From Apostichopus japonicus (taxonomy: Eukaryota; Echinodermata; Holothuroidea; Aspidochirotida; Stichopodidae): 64,000 nucleotides of DNA. Made by a program: the position numbers and the translations under genes. This document shows, one piece after another, positions 47,811-61,780 of the stretch; position 1 is the first letter of the stretch; each line of letters begins with the position of its first letter. The notes under the pieces were generated by a model. It did no database searches. It saw only the letters and a program-made list of their open reading frames with translations, and was not told the origin of the DNA. The stretch is from the NCBI RefSeq assembly GCF_037975245.1, contig NC_092568.1, positions 9,260,001 to 9,324,000 of the forward strand, in the 5' to 3' direction.

Positions 47811-50467
47811 GCAGAAGGAGACTGCTTAACCGCATCAAGAGTGAATGTCTTACACACTGTGATTTTAAATGTATTTCACACAACACAGAAAGTCAGGTTT
47901 TTTTTTCAGGTTTTTTTGTTGGCACCGTCCCTAAAAACGACTCTAATAACACATGGGACAAATTAGAAAACAACTTCCTACAACGGCAAGAACCTCTATT
48001 TACATATGTAAGTACACAACGTTGATGCATATTACTTTTTGAATATGACTGATATAGATTAATATATTCCACTATTCATTGCACTGTTTTTTTGTCACGT
48101 GCCATATATAAATATTTTAATGACCACACAAATGAATACATTGTTTTCTCTAAAATCTACCTATATTTTTCAAACGTTTTACTTTTGACTTTTGACCTCT
48201 ACAATACATCCCCACCATCCGATTTATTGGCAATACTATTTCGATACACAAACTGACTACGATTTGGCTCTTCTATGAAGGAGGAAAAAAGGAGGAAATC
48301 AAAGTTTTGAACCAGCGAGTTGAAACTTAACTTTAAATTCTGACGTCTACCTATGCATGTTCCCATATGACAAAGTTTAAGACTTAGCTATTTGCGTCAA
48401 CAAATATTGCTATAAACAGAAAACATAAAAGTATGCAAACTCAAAATGAAACCATACATTACAAAGAATTAGTGTTTGCATAAATTTTCACAGAAGTTTG
48501 TCCAGTGTGCAATTGAAACCCCCCCCCCCCCTCCACAAACAAAAAAATTAAGGAAAAAAAACCAAAGAACAAGTTTGTATTTTTTTTTCACACCGATTTT
48601 TAAACAGTACGAGTATAATGAAAGACAGATAAACGTAGAAGCAACAGTCTCTCTCTATCTGCCAATCTACTCCCGTACGTTCGCATCAAAACACCAGTCA
48701 CCCAGAGATGATATATTCCATTCATGCATATTCATTCAACGGAGAATGTAACGTTTGTCAAATACTTTTAATTATAACCCTTTCTGGTTTTTAACACTGC
48801 CTCTCCCAACCCAATTTTTTTATCATTTCCCAAAAGTGTTCATGAGAAAAACATACAGTCAATGACCTTGTGTGGTGGATTGGTTTCCATATGGCAATTT
48901 GAATATTGAGACCTAAACATTTATTATCCCTCCTCCATTTCGGTTCTTGAGCTTATAGTTCTCTCACCTGACATTTGGTAATAATGTCGACCTACTTTCT
49001 CCTTTTAAAGTTTCAAAGTCACACCATACCTCTCATCCCTACGTCAAAAATGGAGCGGGCCATTTTGAGTTAGATGCAAAACACACGTATGCTGTATTAT
49101 TCATCGCAGAATATTCAGCTGTTACTGGGACTTACCGTTATGAAAGTTGATGATGATAAATACCACTCATGAATCTCTTAATTTTTATAGAAGGATCTTT
49201 GCAGAAGGAAAATTTCTTTTCAAAAGTAATATTTTAAATTTTCACTAATGCTAGATAGCCTGCTCGATATTTTCAACCCATTTATCATCCCCTGCTTAAA
49301 AAGTTGTACAAGTTTACAACACTCAACTCAACTCACAACCGGGAAAAAGCTAACATTTGAGCACGTACTACAACCACGACTTGGGGGAGGGGGGGGGGCA
49401 GATTCATAGCACATGAGACAAAAGGTATATTTGGTACCTGTCTTCAACTTGGTGGTGAAATTTCAAGGGATATGTTTGATGAAGGTGGCTTAAACAAGAG
49501 CAACATAGGGATGAGAGTGGTGGGGTGGGTGGGGAGGAGGGGGAGAGGGTCAGGTGGAATGGTAAGTGCTGGAATGAATTTTGGAATCTCTTGTGACCGA
49601 CAAGTCTGAAAAAGTCATCAAAATCTTGCCGTGTAAGTTTATATAATATTTTTTATTTTTTATTTTAGTTCCTATAATTTCTATCATAACATTAATGATC
49701 GATCAAAGGTCATATTTGGTTGTTATATTTTCTGGTTTACGATAGAAGAAGGAATTTTAAATATGATTATTCGCTGAATATTATCCGCTATAACCAAGCT
49801 CGGAGAAAAGCAGGATACCATAACGCAGTGTCATGTTAGAATGTGATACAATGTAAGGCTACATTAATAATACCTGTTACATACATGTACCATCTCTGAT
49901 GCAATTTAAGTGGTTTATTAAAAACGACATACATATGGAAAAGTTTCTCTTGATGTTGACACCACTGGGAATGCATGTACCACCTTGAATGAAGTACGAT
50001 ATGATCGAATGATAACCACATATATTATGAATGATGGTTCATATCTATGCTATTATGGATGGTTTGAGAATGTTGAGGATGGCTTACTACTGCAAATGGA
50101 TATCCAATGTTGTGAATGGTACTGTATATATATATATATATTTTGATTGGCAGGCTATACCATTATGGTATGGTGAATTCTATGAAAACGTTACACCATG
50201 CATTGTGCTCGGTATGTGACTATAGCATGGTGAATTGCATGAGAATTTGGTGCCGTACTACTTTGAACGGCTATAGTCGTACAAATATCTGAGTGTATTC
50301 CACTTGACTTATTGTTCTTCCAAACTCAAAGAAAATCATAGAAAATTTTACCATCAAACAATTTTCATTTCATTCAGAGCTTTTCATTGAACCTATCATT
50401 TTCGAGTAGATCCAAATTGTTGGATATGATATGATTGATAGGTTTGAACAGAAAAACATTTTTAGTG

Positions 50468-50496
<29 letters not shown>
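50468..50496 (+). repeat. Poly-A run of 29
   Basis: It could be the tail of an old retroposed sequence, but no body is recognisable to its left. Confidence 0.8.
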
Positions 50497-50500
<4 letters not shown>

Positions 50501-50854
50501 CAGGAATGTAACTGCGTGTTAGCAAAGGTTGATAAATTAATTTAGAAAGAGTATTAATAAGCCAAAAATTAAAAAAAAATATTAAAAAAAGTGAAAATTA
50601 CCCAAACCAGAACAAAAGTCTCAAACTATGAGCAGCAAAAGATGAATAAATCAACTTAACACCAGATAAAAAGGAAAAATATATATATGTATATATTTAT
50701 TATTAGGCCAATTGTGCTGATATTATGAGGCAAAAAAATTTCTTGAAGCATGGAGCGTATTAGGATGGTGGATCACAGCGGGCGATGCACAGACCAGGAG
50801 GATAAATTGTGAAGAGGACCGAGCCATGACTGCCAACAATTAGTAAAATAATGT

Positions 50855-50920
50855 TTATTTTCTGAGAATATCAGTAGCCTTCTTGTTAGCCTCGCCAATG
50901 CGGTCGTCGTTGAGACGAGC
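50855..50920 (-). CDS. SNAP25: SNAP-25-like gene 2, alternative terminal exon b
   Basis: It encodes ARLNDDRIGEANKKA then TDILRK and stop TAA after the acceptor TACCCACAG, in phase 0. Layers are +3 A, +4 N, +5 I, +6 A, +7 A, +8 I. The segment EAN-K-AT-D/K matches human SNAP-25 best of the three. The stop codon lies inside an AATAAA (50854-50859), but that hexamer is probably too close to the coding end to act as the poly(A) signal. Confidence 0.9.
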   Translation of the reverse strand, partial: ARLNDDRIGEANKKATDILRK

Positions 50921-52603
50921 CTGTGGGTAACAAGGAAGGTGCATGGGTAATGGAGTTAAGGTGACAAGCTGGTGAAAAAAACCCTATAGGTATTTAAGGT
51001 TAGACCAGCAGAGAGAAGAACAAAAAATATGAAGGAATTGAACAAACAACGATGTCTGTGACACACATTATTAAATCATATCCCAATGAGGTAGTCAGAG
51101 TAAAAAATGACTACAAAATCTGACTCTTTAAGGAAACTGACTCTTATTTTTGAAACGTCTGAATCCAAACTCAAATGATTAATGTGTCTGTATAAGCAGT
51201 CCTTGAGTGATTGATACTTTAGGCCTGGGCCAATCACTGGTTCCATAAACTGGAACCACATCCAACGGGTGGGTCTCTGTCTGAATGATGTCACTGGTTC
51301 ACCACTCGGAGTATGTACATACACACAACAATATATATAATAGGACTATGTGTGTATACAAATGTGTTGTGACTCAGTGTGGTTCTTAGTGAAATTCCAA
51401 ACATACAAACTTCATGTTTATTCATGAACGCATAATCGGTATCTACAGTATGATAGTCTATATCCAGTCATTAACATCACACCATTAATATGGAAATTAG
51501 GTATATATTACAGTGACTGAAGTCCACTGCTTTAATATAAACACAAAAATAACTGGAAGCTTCTTGTCTCTTAGTACAAAAACACGACCTCGACTAAACA
51601 GTGCAGAAATGTTTCCTATTCAAGATATGTGCTACATTGTATGAAAAGGGGATTTCCTTTTATCTGCTTTCCGTAATATAGCTAGATAAAATCTATCACA
51701 AGCTATCAAATATGCTGCCATCACCAGTGTATAATTACCACGGTCTTCAGCTCTGCATATTAATGTGAGAAGCAACAGCTGCAGCTGAACTTTAGGCCGA
51801 CTCGACATTTCAGCTCTCTGCATGCCATGAAGTTATTAAATTTTTGAAGACATTTTTTGCAGTCGGCATATATATATACTTATGAATATTTCAGAGAGTC
51901 GGGCAACTTGGATTATTAACTTCTCGTATTAAATTATGATGAACGCATGCATAACATAACGGTTTGTATCCATTCAAAATTCACTATGGAATGTCTAGTT
52001 TTTTGGAAAGGGACTTTTAAGACTGAATTAAATTCAACATTTAGAATCCACACGGTTCAGATTTAGAGCGACTTTGGTTTCCACTCTTGAAAATGCAGTA
52101 AACAATCGTTAGCTTGTTTACAACATCACTGATACATAGATTCGATTGAGTTTGATAGATTCAGTAACTCTTGGTATTACACGTACACGTGATTGATACT
52201 ATAAGATGACGATGTTATAATCGAGGGGGGACTGAACAACCATGACCTTCCTGGTAGACTTCCGTCCCACATATTTAATAATACTGGAAGAATCATGGGA
52301 GTATGCCTTTTTTGATCGATTGACAATAACTGGTGATATTCTGTTCTAAATGGCAAAGGTTTAATTTGTAATGTCAAAGTGTCTGCTTTCAAGCATAGGA
52401 TATTATTCACTATGGTTGTAAAGAGGAATTTATTCTGTTCCGAAATTTCAGTCAGATAATTGATTAACAAATCCATAGTATCTCCACTTGTTAATCCTCT
52501 CCCCTACCCCCCCCCCCCCCCCACCCCCACCAAACCCCAGCTCAATTGCAGAGGTACGTCTGATTCCACAAATGTGGTAACACAAAGATAGGGAATTTAT
52601 TAG

Positions 52604-52689
52604 AAATTAGCATATATTTTTTAGCATATCTATGCTACAGTTGTTATAAATTAGCATATATTTATTAGCATATCTATGCTACAGTTGTT
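52604..52689 (+). repeat. Tandem duplication, 44-bp period
   Basis: Two near-identical copies of AAATTAGCATATATTT through ATGCTACAGTTGTT, separated by two bases. Confidence 0.9.
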
Positions 52690-54772
52690 CGCAATGAATT
52701 TACCTGTTCTGATTGATTATAGCTTTTCAAAATTGAACCTAAGATTCTACAAATATAACAACAACGAAAAAATTGAACATTTTAAACAATAAAAACAATC
52801 CATTTACAGAAGTTGGAGGGTGGGAAGAAGGTTAATTGATAAAAAATTATTTGAGATCGATCAAATAGGTGACTAAAACAGAGAGGTTTACATCTACAAA
52901 TGTCTGAGTCACAGAGGTGATTAACAGCAAACTGGTTGTTGTTATTTACAAAGACTTAATACCAAACTTTGTGACTTTGTGAAGAAAACAAAGGAAACAA
53001 AACATTTCTAGGATATCGTTAATGTTAACGAGTTTCAGACACTCAATCTGTAGGATTGATTGTGATCCAGATAATAAAACTAGCAGTTGACATGACAGGA
53101 TTATTATATAAAACACTTTTGTATGCACTAGGCACCCAACCCAGATATAAAATGTAATATAGTTGCTCTACACAGCTAGGATTCAGCAAAAAACTGACAT
53201 ATGTATACAATCATAAAATAGTTTATACACTAGTTGTCATAAAATGAATTATATTGCCCAAACATTTATCATTCAACTTTGTTTTATCCTTCATGCTATA
53301 AAGAAAGAACAAATAATATAATGCGACTAATAACTGCAAAGCTCAAGAAAAATCTACTTTGGAAGAATAAACGCAACTGTTTTATGATAAACAGTGGATT
53401 ATTAAACCTTACAGTGTAAAAACCAACTACTTATCATGGTGTGTCCTCTAAGAATAATCTCAAATATTCTTGCCACTAAAAACAAATATAAAAACAATTA
53501 TGCACGGGGGAAAGACATATTTCTATCAGAGCAGGCAAAGCTTCTATTAAAGTCTACAATATCCTGATTTATTATATACACTATACCACTACAGGCAATC
53601 CTAATTGTCTTACAGACAATATCACTAAATTTAAAAAGCTACTGTACGTAACCAGTTTCTTGGAGATCACATTTTGAGGGAGATTCGATGTAATAACAAA
53701 AATCCTGAAACTTCAAAACCTTCTGAACATAACCGGCGCGGACAAACGATAACATTTCCAGTTTTTTTTTTGCAATCTTGAACCCGACCTCCAAACGAGG
53801 ATGACACACGGGCTACCAACAATTAGCTGTGACATTCGTTATCTGGATTGAATTTTTTTTTTTTTTTTTGTCTCAACTTGTACACATCCTCGGGAAGCAA
53901 AGCTATAGGATGAATTATCATATAGTAATACATAATTTATTGCATACCAGAGGGAGGATACTTCAGATGATGTGTTACTATGGCAACACAGTATTACATA
54001 CCTGAAGAGATAGGTAGCTTAAGTTGACCTGTATGTTACAGCATCAGCAGTAGTCAAATTAGAAGGGGGGGGGGTGGGGGGAGAAAAGAGGGGGCTTTTC
54101 ACAGAGGACTATTGGAGTAGCAAAGTATACCATGTGAATGGAAGATTATAATAGGTACAACTCAAGTAATAGCATATTTTTGTCAACTTTCTAAACAAAG
54201 AATGTCTCACAATTTAAACCAGAGAGAGACAATCTAAGGATTGCAACAGTTCTGAGTGAGAAATAATTTATTCCTTCTACATGTTGGTTCTTCAAATCTT
54301 TATTATTAATTTGTTAATTTTTAGACAAGCATGAAAATTCATGATTTCGATCATATTACCACATGAATAATCATTAGAAAGCACATTTTTGGAAACCAAT
54401 TATCACCATCCCCCTGGGAAATATCCCTAGGAATGTTTCACAATGCAAAAGATATTATCACATCCCTCTGTTCATGGAAATGCATTTTATGTGTTATATA
54501 TCCTTAACATTAAGCTTATTTTTTCGTTTGTAATTTACTGAATCATAGAAACAGAAGACAACAAATCAGGTAAAAACTTCCTTTTTCCTTTGTTTTAGGT
54601 ATGAATTTATGACAATTGACAATTAATACTCACTTCTTATCTTTCCTTTTTGGAAATCATTACTCTCTATAGCTACACTAAAAAGTGTTAGTCTTAAGTT
54701 GATCAGAAACCATTTAACATACTGTTTGGGTTTACAACGTCCCACGAAGCACTCAATTACCGACAATCCACT

Positions 54773-55136
54773 ATGAAACCACAAACACATAGGAAAAGCT
54801 TGTCCTATGAATTAACACACAATTAGGCACATCTTGTCCTATCAAAACACTAACACATCTACATAGGTACATCTTGTCCTCTGAAATCAAACACACATAG
54901 GCACATCTTTTCCTATGAGATCACCACACATAGGCACATCTTTTTTTTATGAAATCAAACACATAGGCAAAGCTTGTCCCATGAATTCAGACACATAGGC
55001 ACATCTTGTCCTACGAGATCACCACACATAGGCACATCTTTTCCTATGAGATCACCACACATAGGCACATCTTTTCCTATGAAATCAAACACATAGGCAA
55101 ATCTTGTCCTATGAAATCACACACAGATAGGGACAT
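54773..55136 (+). repeat. Minisatellite, about 31-33-bp unit
   Basis: About 11 units of ACACATAGGCACATCTTGTC then CTATGAAATCA with variable length. Right-hand units are the most alike. It lies between alternative terminal exons a and b. Confidence 0.88.
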
Positions 55137-56440
55137 GTTATCATTGAATTGATTCATACCTAAATTTGACTTGGTAGCCTCACATACAGCATTTAACCTA
55201 CTTTTGGTTCACATAGGGCCTATAGCTAGTAATCATTTACGATTCACTTCTTTTCTCCAAACACACTGAACTCATTTAGCTATTAACATCATCTCTATCA
55301 CATTTGTACAAACCAAGTCAGTGCAGTCCTTTTCTACTCAAGCCTATATTCCTCCATAGTTTAAGGGAGACTATACAAACATTAGAATGAAACTTCCCAT
55401 TTTGAGAAAAAAAAAAGGAGGAAAAATAGTGCATCATTTTATCCTGTTGTCAGACAATTTATTGATTTAAACTTCCCAGCCAAGCATCCTAATTCTCTTC
55501 CGGTTGCTCACATCCGAGTCTAACCATTCTGTTTTTGTTTTCATATTCCTTCTTTTTTTTTTATTCCCTCTATATTTTTTTCCTTCACATTTTCCAGCGA
55601 CGAGTCTGCGAGCAAGGTTTTGTCTTTCACTTTTCGGTTAATTCTTCTTATTTATTCGTTACAATTGAAAAGTAAAAAAAATATGCGATGACTTGTTTCC
55701 TTTGGCTGCAAATTGTTTTTTTTTTTCTTGTTTTGTTTTCTCCAAATGTCTTCTTCCTTCCCTGAAGGCTTTTTTAAAACCACAGCATGAACCAGCTGTT
55801 TCGGTGTTTACACAGCAGATTTATCTTGATTTAGAAAAGATCAGCAAAAAAATATCTCAAAGCGAACCTCAATCTTCATCATTTGCATGATTGACAACAT
55901 CATACGATCACTGCCATCAGCATTTACCGCCGTGCGCGTGACAATGTTCCTTGTTTTTCTTTTCATATGTTTTCAGTTTTTTTTTCTCTTAAATTCTACA
56001 CTTTATTTTCCGTTCTTTTCTTTCTGCATTCGTCTATGAAAGTCATGAGGTTTCTCTGTCTACAAATAATAACATAATTACGCACTGGACATCAGTTAAA
56101 AAACAAAAGAAGATCAAATGTAAGTCACAATAGGTAATTCTGACAAATGTTTTTAGACAGGATCACAAGAAAACTGAATCCAAAATGGTGCTTTGAAGAA
56201 AAGAAGTCATGATTTATTTATCTTAACATTATGAAGACTATTGCAGGAAAAGGTTACTGGGCTGACAAGATCATTATTACCAATTCAATACAAGTTTAGG
56301 TTTTTTTTTTCCTTATTACAAAGAAAGAGAAGACAAAAAACTCTAGTAAAAAACAGAAAACAGTGTGTACAGGGGGACAAAACCGATAAGAAACAGAAAC
56401 AAGAATGACATGCAAACATTAATTATACCATCTCAATAAC

Positions 56441-56503
56441 TTAGTTGAGAAGCTCTGAGGCTTTACTGTTGGCAGCCTCTAGTCGTTCCACATTGGAATT
56501 TCC
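56441..56503 (-). CDS. SNAP25: SNAP-25-like gene 2, alternative terminal exon a
   Basis: It encodes GNSNVERLEAANSKASELLN and stop TAA after the acceptor ACTATAG, in phase 0 with the exon at 63930. SNARE layers are +3 G, +4 N, +5 L, +6 A, +7 A, +8 L. The tail is acidic to neutral and lacks the basic LRK end of the other two. The intron from 63930 would be 7.4 kb. A minus-strand AATAAA lies about 220 nt past the stop (56214-56219). Confidence 0.85.
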   Translation of the reverse strand, partial: GNSNVERLEAANSKASELLN

Positions 56504-59500
56504 CTATAGTGAGAATATGCACGGTTGGGTCAAGGGTCAAATGCAGAAGTGGTGGGCGGGCGAGGAGGGGGGGGGGGTAATGTTGCAGCAAAAGTCAGGG
56601 AATGGGAAATGCAATGATAAGGTGAATGATAAGGTGGGGGGAGGTGGGAAGGGGGGGTTTGATGAAAGAAAGAAAAATGTAATTAATTAAATATGCAAAA
56701 ATCAAATGTATAAAGTAATGCAAAATGAACAAAGAATGCGATCCAAATTAAAGAAAACAAAAGAGATAAAAATACACAAAATAATTGATTATATAATGAC
56801 CTCTCTCTTGTTGTTATTGTTATTATATATCTTTTTATACTTCTGTATACATTTCTGTGGTTCTCTTGAAGTTTGTCAAAATGCTTTGGAGATTATTTGC
56901 ATCAAATTCAGCTTTTCCACAGATATTGGAGACTTAATAGTTGTTGACAATGTTTAGGAATATCAGATTTAAAATAAAAGCAGACAAAATCCATCTGATT
57001 CTTCTTCATATTTTTCCTGTTTCTTTTTTTTTGTAACTAATGGCAGAAAAAGAGTGGGCACATATGATGCCATAAAAATACAGTTCTAGCAAAGAACACC
57101 TAAGCCAAAAGCTCTTCAGAGTAAGCTATCTTATTGTCCAAACAGTCACTTTCTATAAAAACATGTCAACCAATTTCCCAGAAATATTACCATAATGTAT
57201 CTCAATTTCTTGCGTTGTTTATTCAAATATTCTAAAAGTGTATTCGTGTATCATTCTCCTTGTAAAATTATATCCAGTAAAACAGAGATAAAAAAAAAAA
57301 CATATTGTAAAGTTGAAAATGCAAGAAATAAACCAAATCAGTCAATCGGTGATCTTTTGTGATTCCATTAATTATTCAAAACTAAGACTAAAATCTGGGT
57401 TCCCTCGAAAAAAAAAAAAAACTGCCGTTATCTTACTGATATCGAAACCAATCTCTCCATACCAATCCAAAAAAATTAAAGTAAGCCCTACGTCTTCAAA
57501 TTCACCAATAGGGAGACAAACGAAACAGAATTTTTAATCAATTTCTCTTGATGTTCTGATGTTATGCCACAAGAAACTATAATCTAGAGAGAACACAATA
57601 AAATTATACAATCACACTAAGTAACTTGTATGCAATAGCTAGGACAGGAATTAAATAAACAGCCTGCTTACATCATGTCATCAAATTCTTCTGATAAATA
57701 CGGAATGAAATCTGAACGATAACGAAAAACAACCTTCAAGGTTTGTAAATTGAACAGCTGTAATTCCCTCCCATCATAATTTGTTAACAGCATTAACTAT
57801 GACACATGAAAGTTTTCAGCTCAAAATGACAGAAAACGCAGATTTTAAGCAATTATTCTAGATTATTAGATTTATTAGATTTACCTCTTTTCTGATATAT
57901 ATATATATGTCAAAAATCACGTTTGCAGACTATTTCTGCAATATATTTCTGGATGTGCAGCTAAACTGTGCTGGATCTCGCATAATTTGACTATAGACCA
58001 TCTGGAAGTTCTTCGAGAGCGACTCACATTAAATGAGGCCTCTGAAATGCTAATCATAGCCAGCTTGAACTAGTTTATTATATGCAGGTGTCTGTTTACA
58101 ACCATAAATCACAAGATGAGGACCTAAAAGTAGTCTTGTGAATATGTTTTAGGGGCTTTCCTCTTTACGAACAAATCAAGCAAAACACAGAGAGAGAGAG
58201 AGAGAGAGGGTGAGAACCTAAGTCTCTTCTTTCTTCAAGTATCATGCTCAAAGCATTTATGTCACTATGTCAGCGTTGAAGTAGTGGTATACAACTCTAC
58301 GCTATCATAAAATAATTAAAATTGACAGAGAATAATATGTCTTGTTGAATTCCTTAAATCACAATTTACAGAAAGGCCTGAGCAGAGAAATCCATATAGT
58401 ATATAAATAAGTATATTACCTGGGACAAAAATAACCGAAGAGCAATCATGTGAAGCAGTATGGCTTGATAAATCTTATGCAAAAAGTTGTTGTTAAGATA
58501 GAAACTGAGTTCACAATCCTTCAAAAGAATACCCAAAAGGAAAAGAACAAAACCCTGTGTTGTTCGATACAGTAACACCAAGCACTGGATTCGATCCCTA
58601 TAATGAAACATCAACGTCGTTCCACATCCAGCACACCATTATAACACCTAAATTCAGAGATCTTTGCAACATATTTGTGCCTTTTTTTTGGGGGGGGGGG
58701 GATGTTCAAATAGACAGAAATTTTGTAAAAATTTCCAAAATTTTGCAATATTAGAGCAAGACTTCATTAATGAGCCTACAAAATTTTTCATACCAGATGT
58801 AAATAATCACAGCGGTTAGCCTAATTTGCATATAAGCATCAGGGCAGGGTCGTTATTTTCAGGGAGTAGTTATTATGGCTAACTTGAAGAAAAATTGCTC
58901 ATTTCAGGATGCAAAAAAAAAATAAAAAAATTCAAGAGCCCCTTGTACAAAACTTTGCAATTGTGACTTGAGCAATAAAACGTGGAAAAATTGTTCACAT
59001 GCGCAAAATAAATAACTTGACCTGAGTGATGAAAGATCTGCCAAAATGTTATGTGAAATTCTTTTTTGTTCAAGAAACTTGAGTAAATCCAATACATCCA
59101 GATGCTTTAAGGGTATTAGTGAAGTCATCCAACCCAAAATAATCTCAATAAATCCCAAGTTTTTTCTTCTCTTTTTGTCAGACCATAAAGCTATACCAAC
59201 ACGCTTTAACAGATGTTTTTGTTTCTAATAAACTTTTAAATATCATCACAGCCGTAATTCCCTCCCATCTATTCCCTCCGTCTCTCTCATTCCATGTCAC
59301 AGAAAAAAGTAAAAACAATGTGTTTTTCTTTGAGCTTTTAGTAGTAATTAAAATCAATACCTACTTATGACCACATTGATCCCGACAACTAAACATCTGA
59401 TTCTACAACCACAATTTTGGGAGGCGAGAGAGCGGCGAACGAGGCGACGAAAGGGGGTAAAATCTATCTGACGGAGGACAAATCCCTCGTAGCGAGATGT

Positions 59501-60224
59501 CACTCGCATCGCAAACCCGAAGCCTTTCGAGATTTTATACAATTTGAAGTGCCAATAGAATGGCGAGTTGGTCAACTTTCTTTAATTTAATTACATAGGC
59601 TTCACACCGTCGAGTGTATGTAGCCTTGCGGTCTCTCTATGTTTATAATGTTAATCTTGTAAGGCTTGAGAACTTTTAACAATGATGCAGACATATATAT
59701 GTATATATGTATGTATATATATACAAACAGACCTTGAAAGCCATGAGTCACTTACAGACACTCTAAAAATCCAAAATGACAGCTCGTGTTATAACCAATT
59801 CAATATAACCAATCTGTGATTGAATAATTTGATTCTAATATAATTACCATAGCCATTCGTAATATTGATATAACATCGTTCTTTTGTTTTTCTTTCGTGT
59901 ATAAATTGCTGTGGGAATCTTGTGAAGCAAAGATTGTGTGAAAAATGTTGTACTGACAACAAAACTACTATGTTGTCAATTAGGAACAAATATAATCACC
60001 ATTTTTTGTTTCTTTTTTTCAAGTTATGATGAGATGTATTATCAGACAATCGGATAGACAATAGGCATTGAGAAGTACCGGTATGTATTCTCGTTAAAAA
60101 GAATAATTCCTTCATCATGAGATCGAAAATGAAACCATATCATGCATTCTACAGCAATCACATTCTAGAATGAAGTTGTAATGCAGAAAAGTTGCAAAAG
60201 GGAGATCTGTACGTTTTGAGAAAA

Positions 60225-60822
60225 CACAACTAGTTTACAACCAACATAACTAGTTTACAACCAACTTAACTAGAAAACAACCAACATGACTAGTTTTAGA
60301 ACCAACATAACTAGTTTACAACCAATGTAACTAGTTTACAACCAACATAACTAGATAACAACTAAAGTAACTAGTTTACAACCAACGTAACTAGATAACA
60401 ACCAACGTAATTTGTATACAACCAACATAACTAGATAACAACCAACGTAATTTGTTTACGACCAACGTAACTAGTTTACGACCAACGTAACTCGTTTACA
60501 ATCAACACAACTAAATAATAACCAATGTAACTAGTTAACAACCAACATAACTAGTTTTACAACCAATGTAACTACTTTACAACCAATGTTACTACTTATA
60601 CAACCAACATAACTAGTTTACGACCAATGTAACTAGTTTACAACCAACATAACTAGTTTACAACCAATGTAACTAGTTTACGACCAACGTTACTAGTTTA
60701 CAACCAACATAACTAGTTTACAACCAATGTAACTAGTTTACGACCAATGTACTAGTTTACAACCAACATAACTAGTTTACGACCAACATAACTAGTTTAA
60801 AACCAACGTAACTAGTTTACAA
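60225..60822 (+). repeat. 20-bp minisatellite, about 30 units
   Basis: The unit AACTAGTTTACAACCAACAT varies mainly at three places (CAT/CGT/TGT, ACAA/ACGA, GTTTAC/GATAAC). It lies in the gene 2 intron between the SNARE exon and terminal exon a. Confidence 0.95.
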
Positions 60823-61547
60823 AAAAGGGTGGTGATTCTTAATAATTACCACTCCTTTATTGCTTGAAACATCTGCTTTTGGCATCTCCCAGTTAAGATG
60901 ACTGTCTGTATATATGACTATTATTCACAGAACAAAAACATGCCTATGGACATACTCTGTATCACTTAAATCTACAATTATGAGTCTATATGGCGACTAA
61001 GCTAGCAAAGATCAAATATTGGTTAGTAATAACAAGATGACTGAATGAGAAATATGCATTGATTCTAAGCAAATGTTTTGAGTGAATTTAGAGGCTGTGA
61101 ATAATGACGTAAGAAGCAAAGAATAATAAAAATTCAATCACCAGTGTGACAGCAAAGTGCAAAATGAAAACGGCAAAACAGCAAAAAGAATGCAATTCTT
61201 GCTTGTTAGAAGTATATACACAAAAAAGAAGTAATGTTTGTGAATAAATGCATATTTAAGGTAGGTTTAAGACCTAAGAATAACCAAAAAGCTATGAGAT
61301 GGCTTCAATTTTTGAAGTAACGTCACAATCCATCCAATTGTTAACACCCTACTTAAAAACAAATACAGTATGCACATGCTGTGACGTTACATTAACGGCT
61401 CGTAAATGTGCACTAATGCAAATAGTGACAATTAAAGGTTATACTGAGGTACAATTCACGATCAGTTATATGATGCAATAGATCAATCAGAACTTTATGA
61501 TATCATTGAAGAGTATGAAACCACCAAAGGTTGGTACTTAAAGGCTA

Positions 61548-61780
61548 GTCAGTACAGGCCCCGAATTTTGTCACGCTATAATTGCAAGAGGTTTTCGAAA
61601 AGTACTTTCCTTGAGGTCTTTTCTCTCCAAATTGTTCTCAGACATTTTTAAGGAACAGACAAGTTGACTGAATGTCGCAGTGAGGAAAATTTTCTTGAAT
61701 ATTGTAATAAAATCAGTTTCAGAATTTTGACCAACGGTTAGAATATCTAGCATATTTAGGGCCAATACAGTATAACTTCA
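61548..61780 (+). repeat. Dispersed repeat, copy 2
   Basis: Diverged partner of 27651-27899, same orientation. Confidence 0.8.

Larger units (their letters stand above)
44981..50854. other. Gene 2 sequence between terminal exons c and b
   Basis: If all terminal exons belong to gene 2, this is intron for transcripts ending at exon c and 3' flank for those ending at b. It holds (TG)n at 45602-45620, (AAT)n at about 47591-47625, (TA)n at 47772-47807 and a poly-A run at 50468-50496. No other exon was recognised. Confidence 0.5.
50921..56440. other. Gene 2 sequence between terminal exons b and a
   Basis: Intron or 3' flank depending on the terminal exon used. It contains a 44-bp tandem duplication (52604-52645 and 52648-52689), a C-run at about 52507, a G-run at about 54066 and the minisatellite at 54773-55136. 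No other exon was recognised. Confidence 0.5.

Noticed and set aside
56445-56690. 81-residue plus-strand frame
   Set aside because: It is antisense to terminal exon a and continues through a G-run; no family resemblance.
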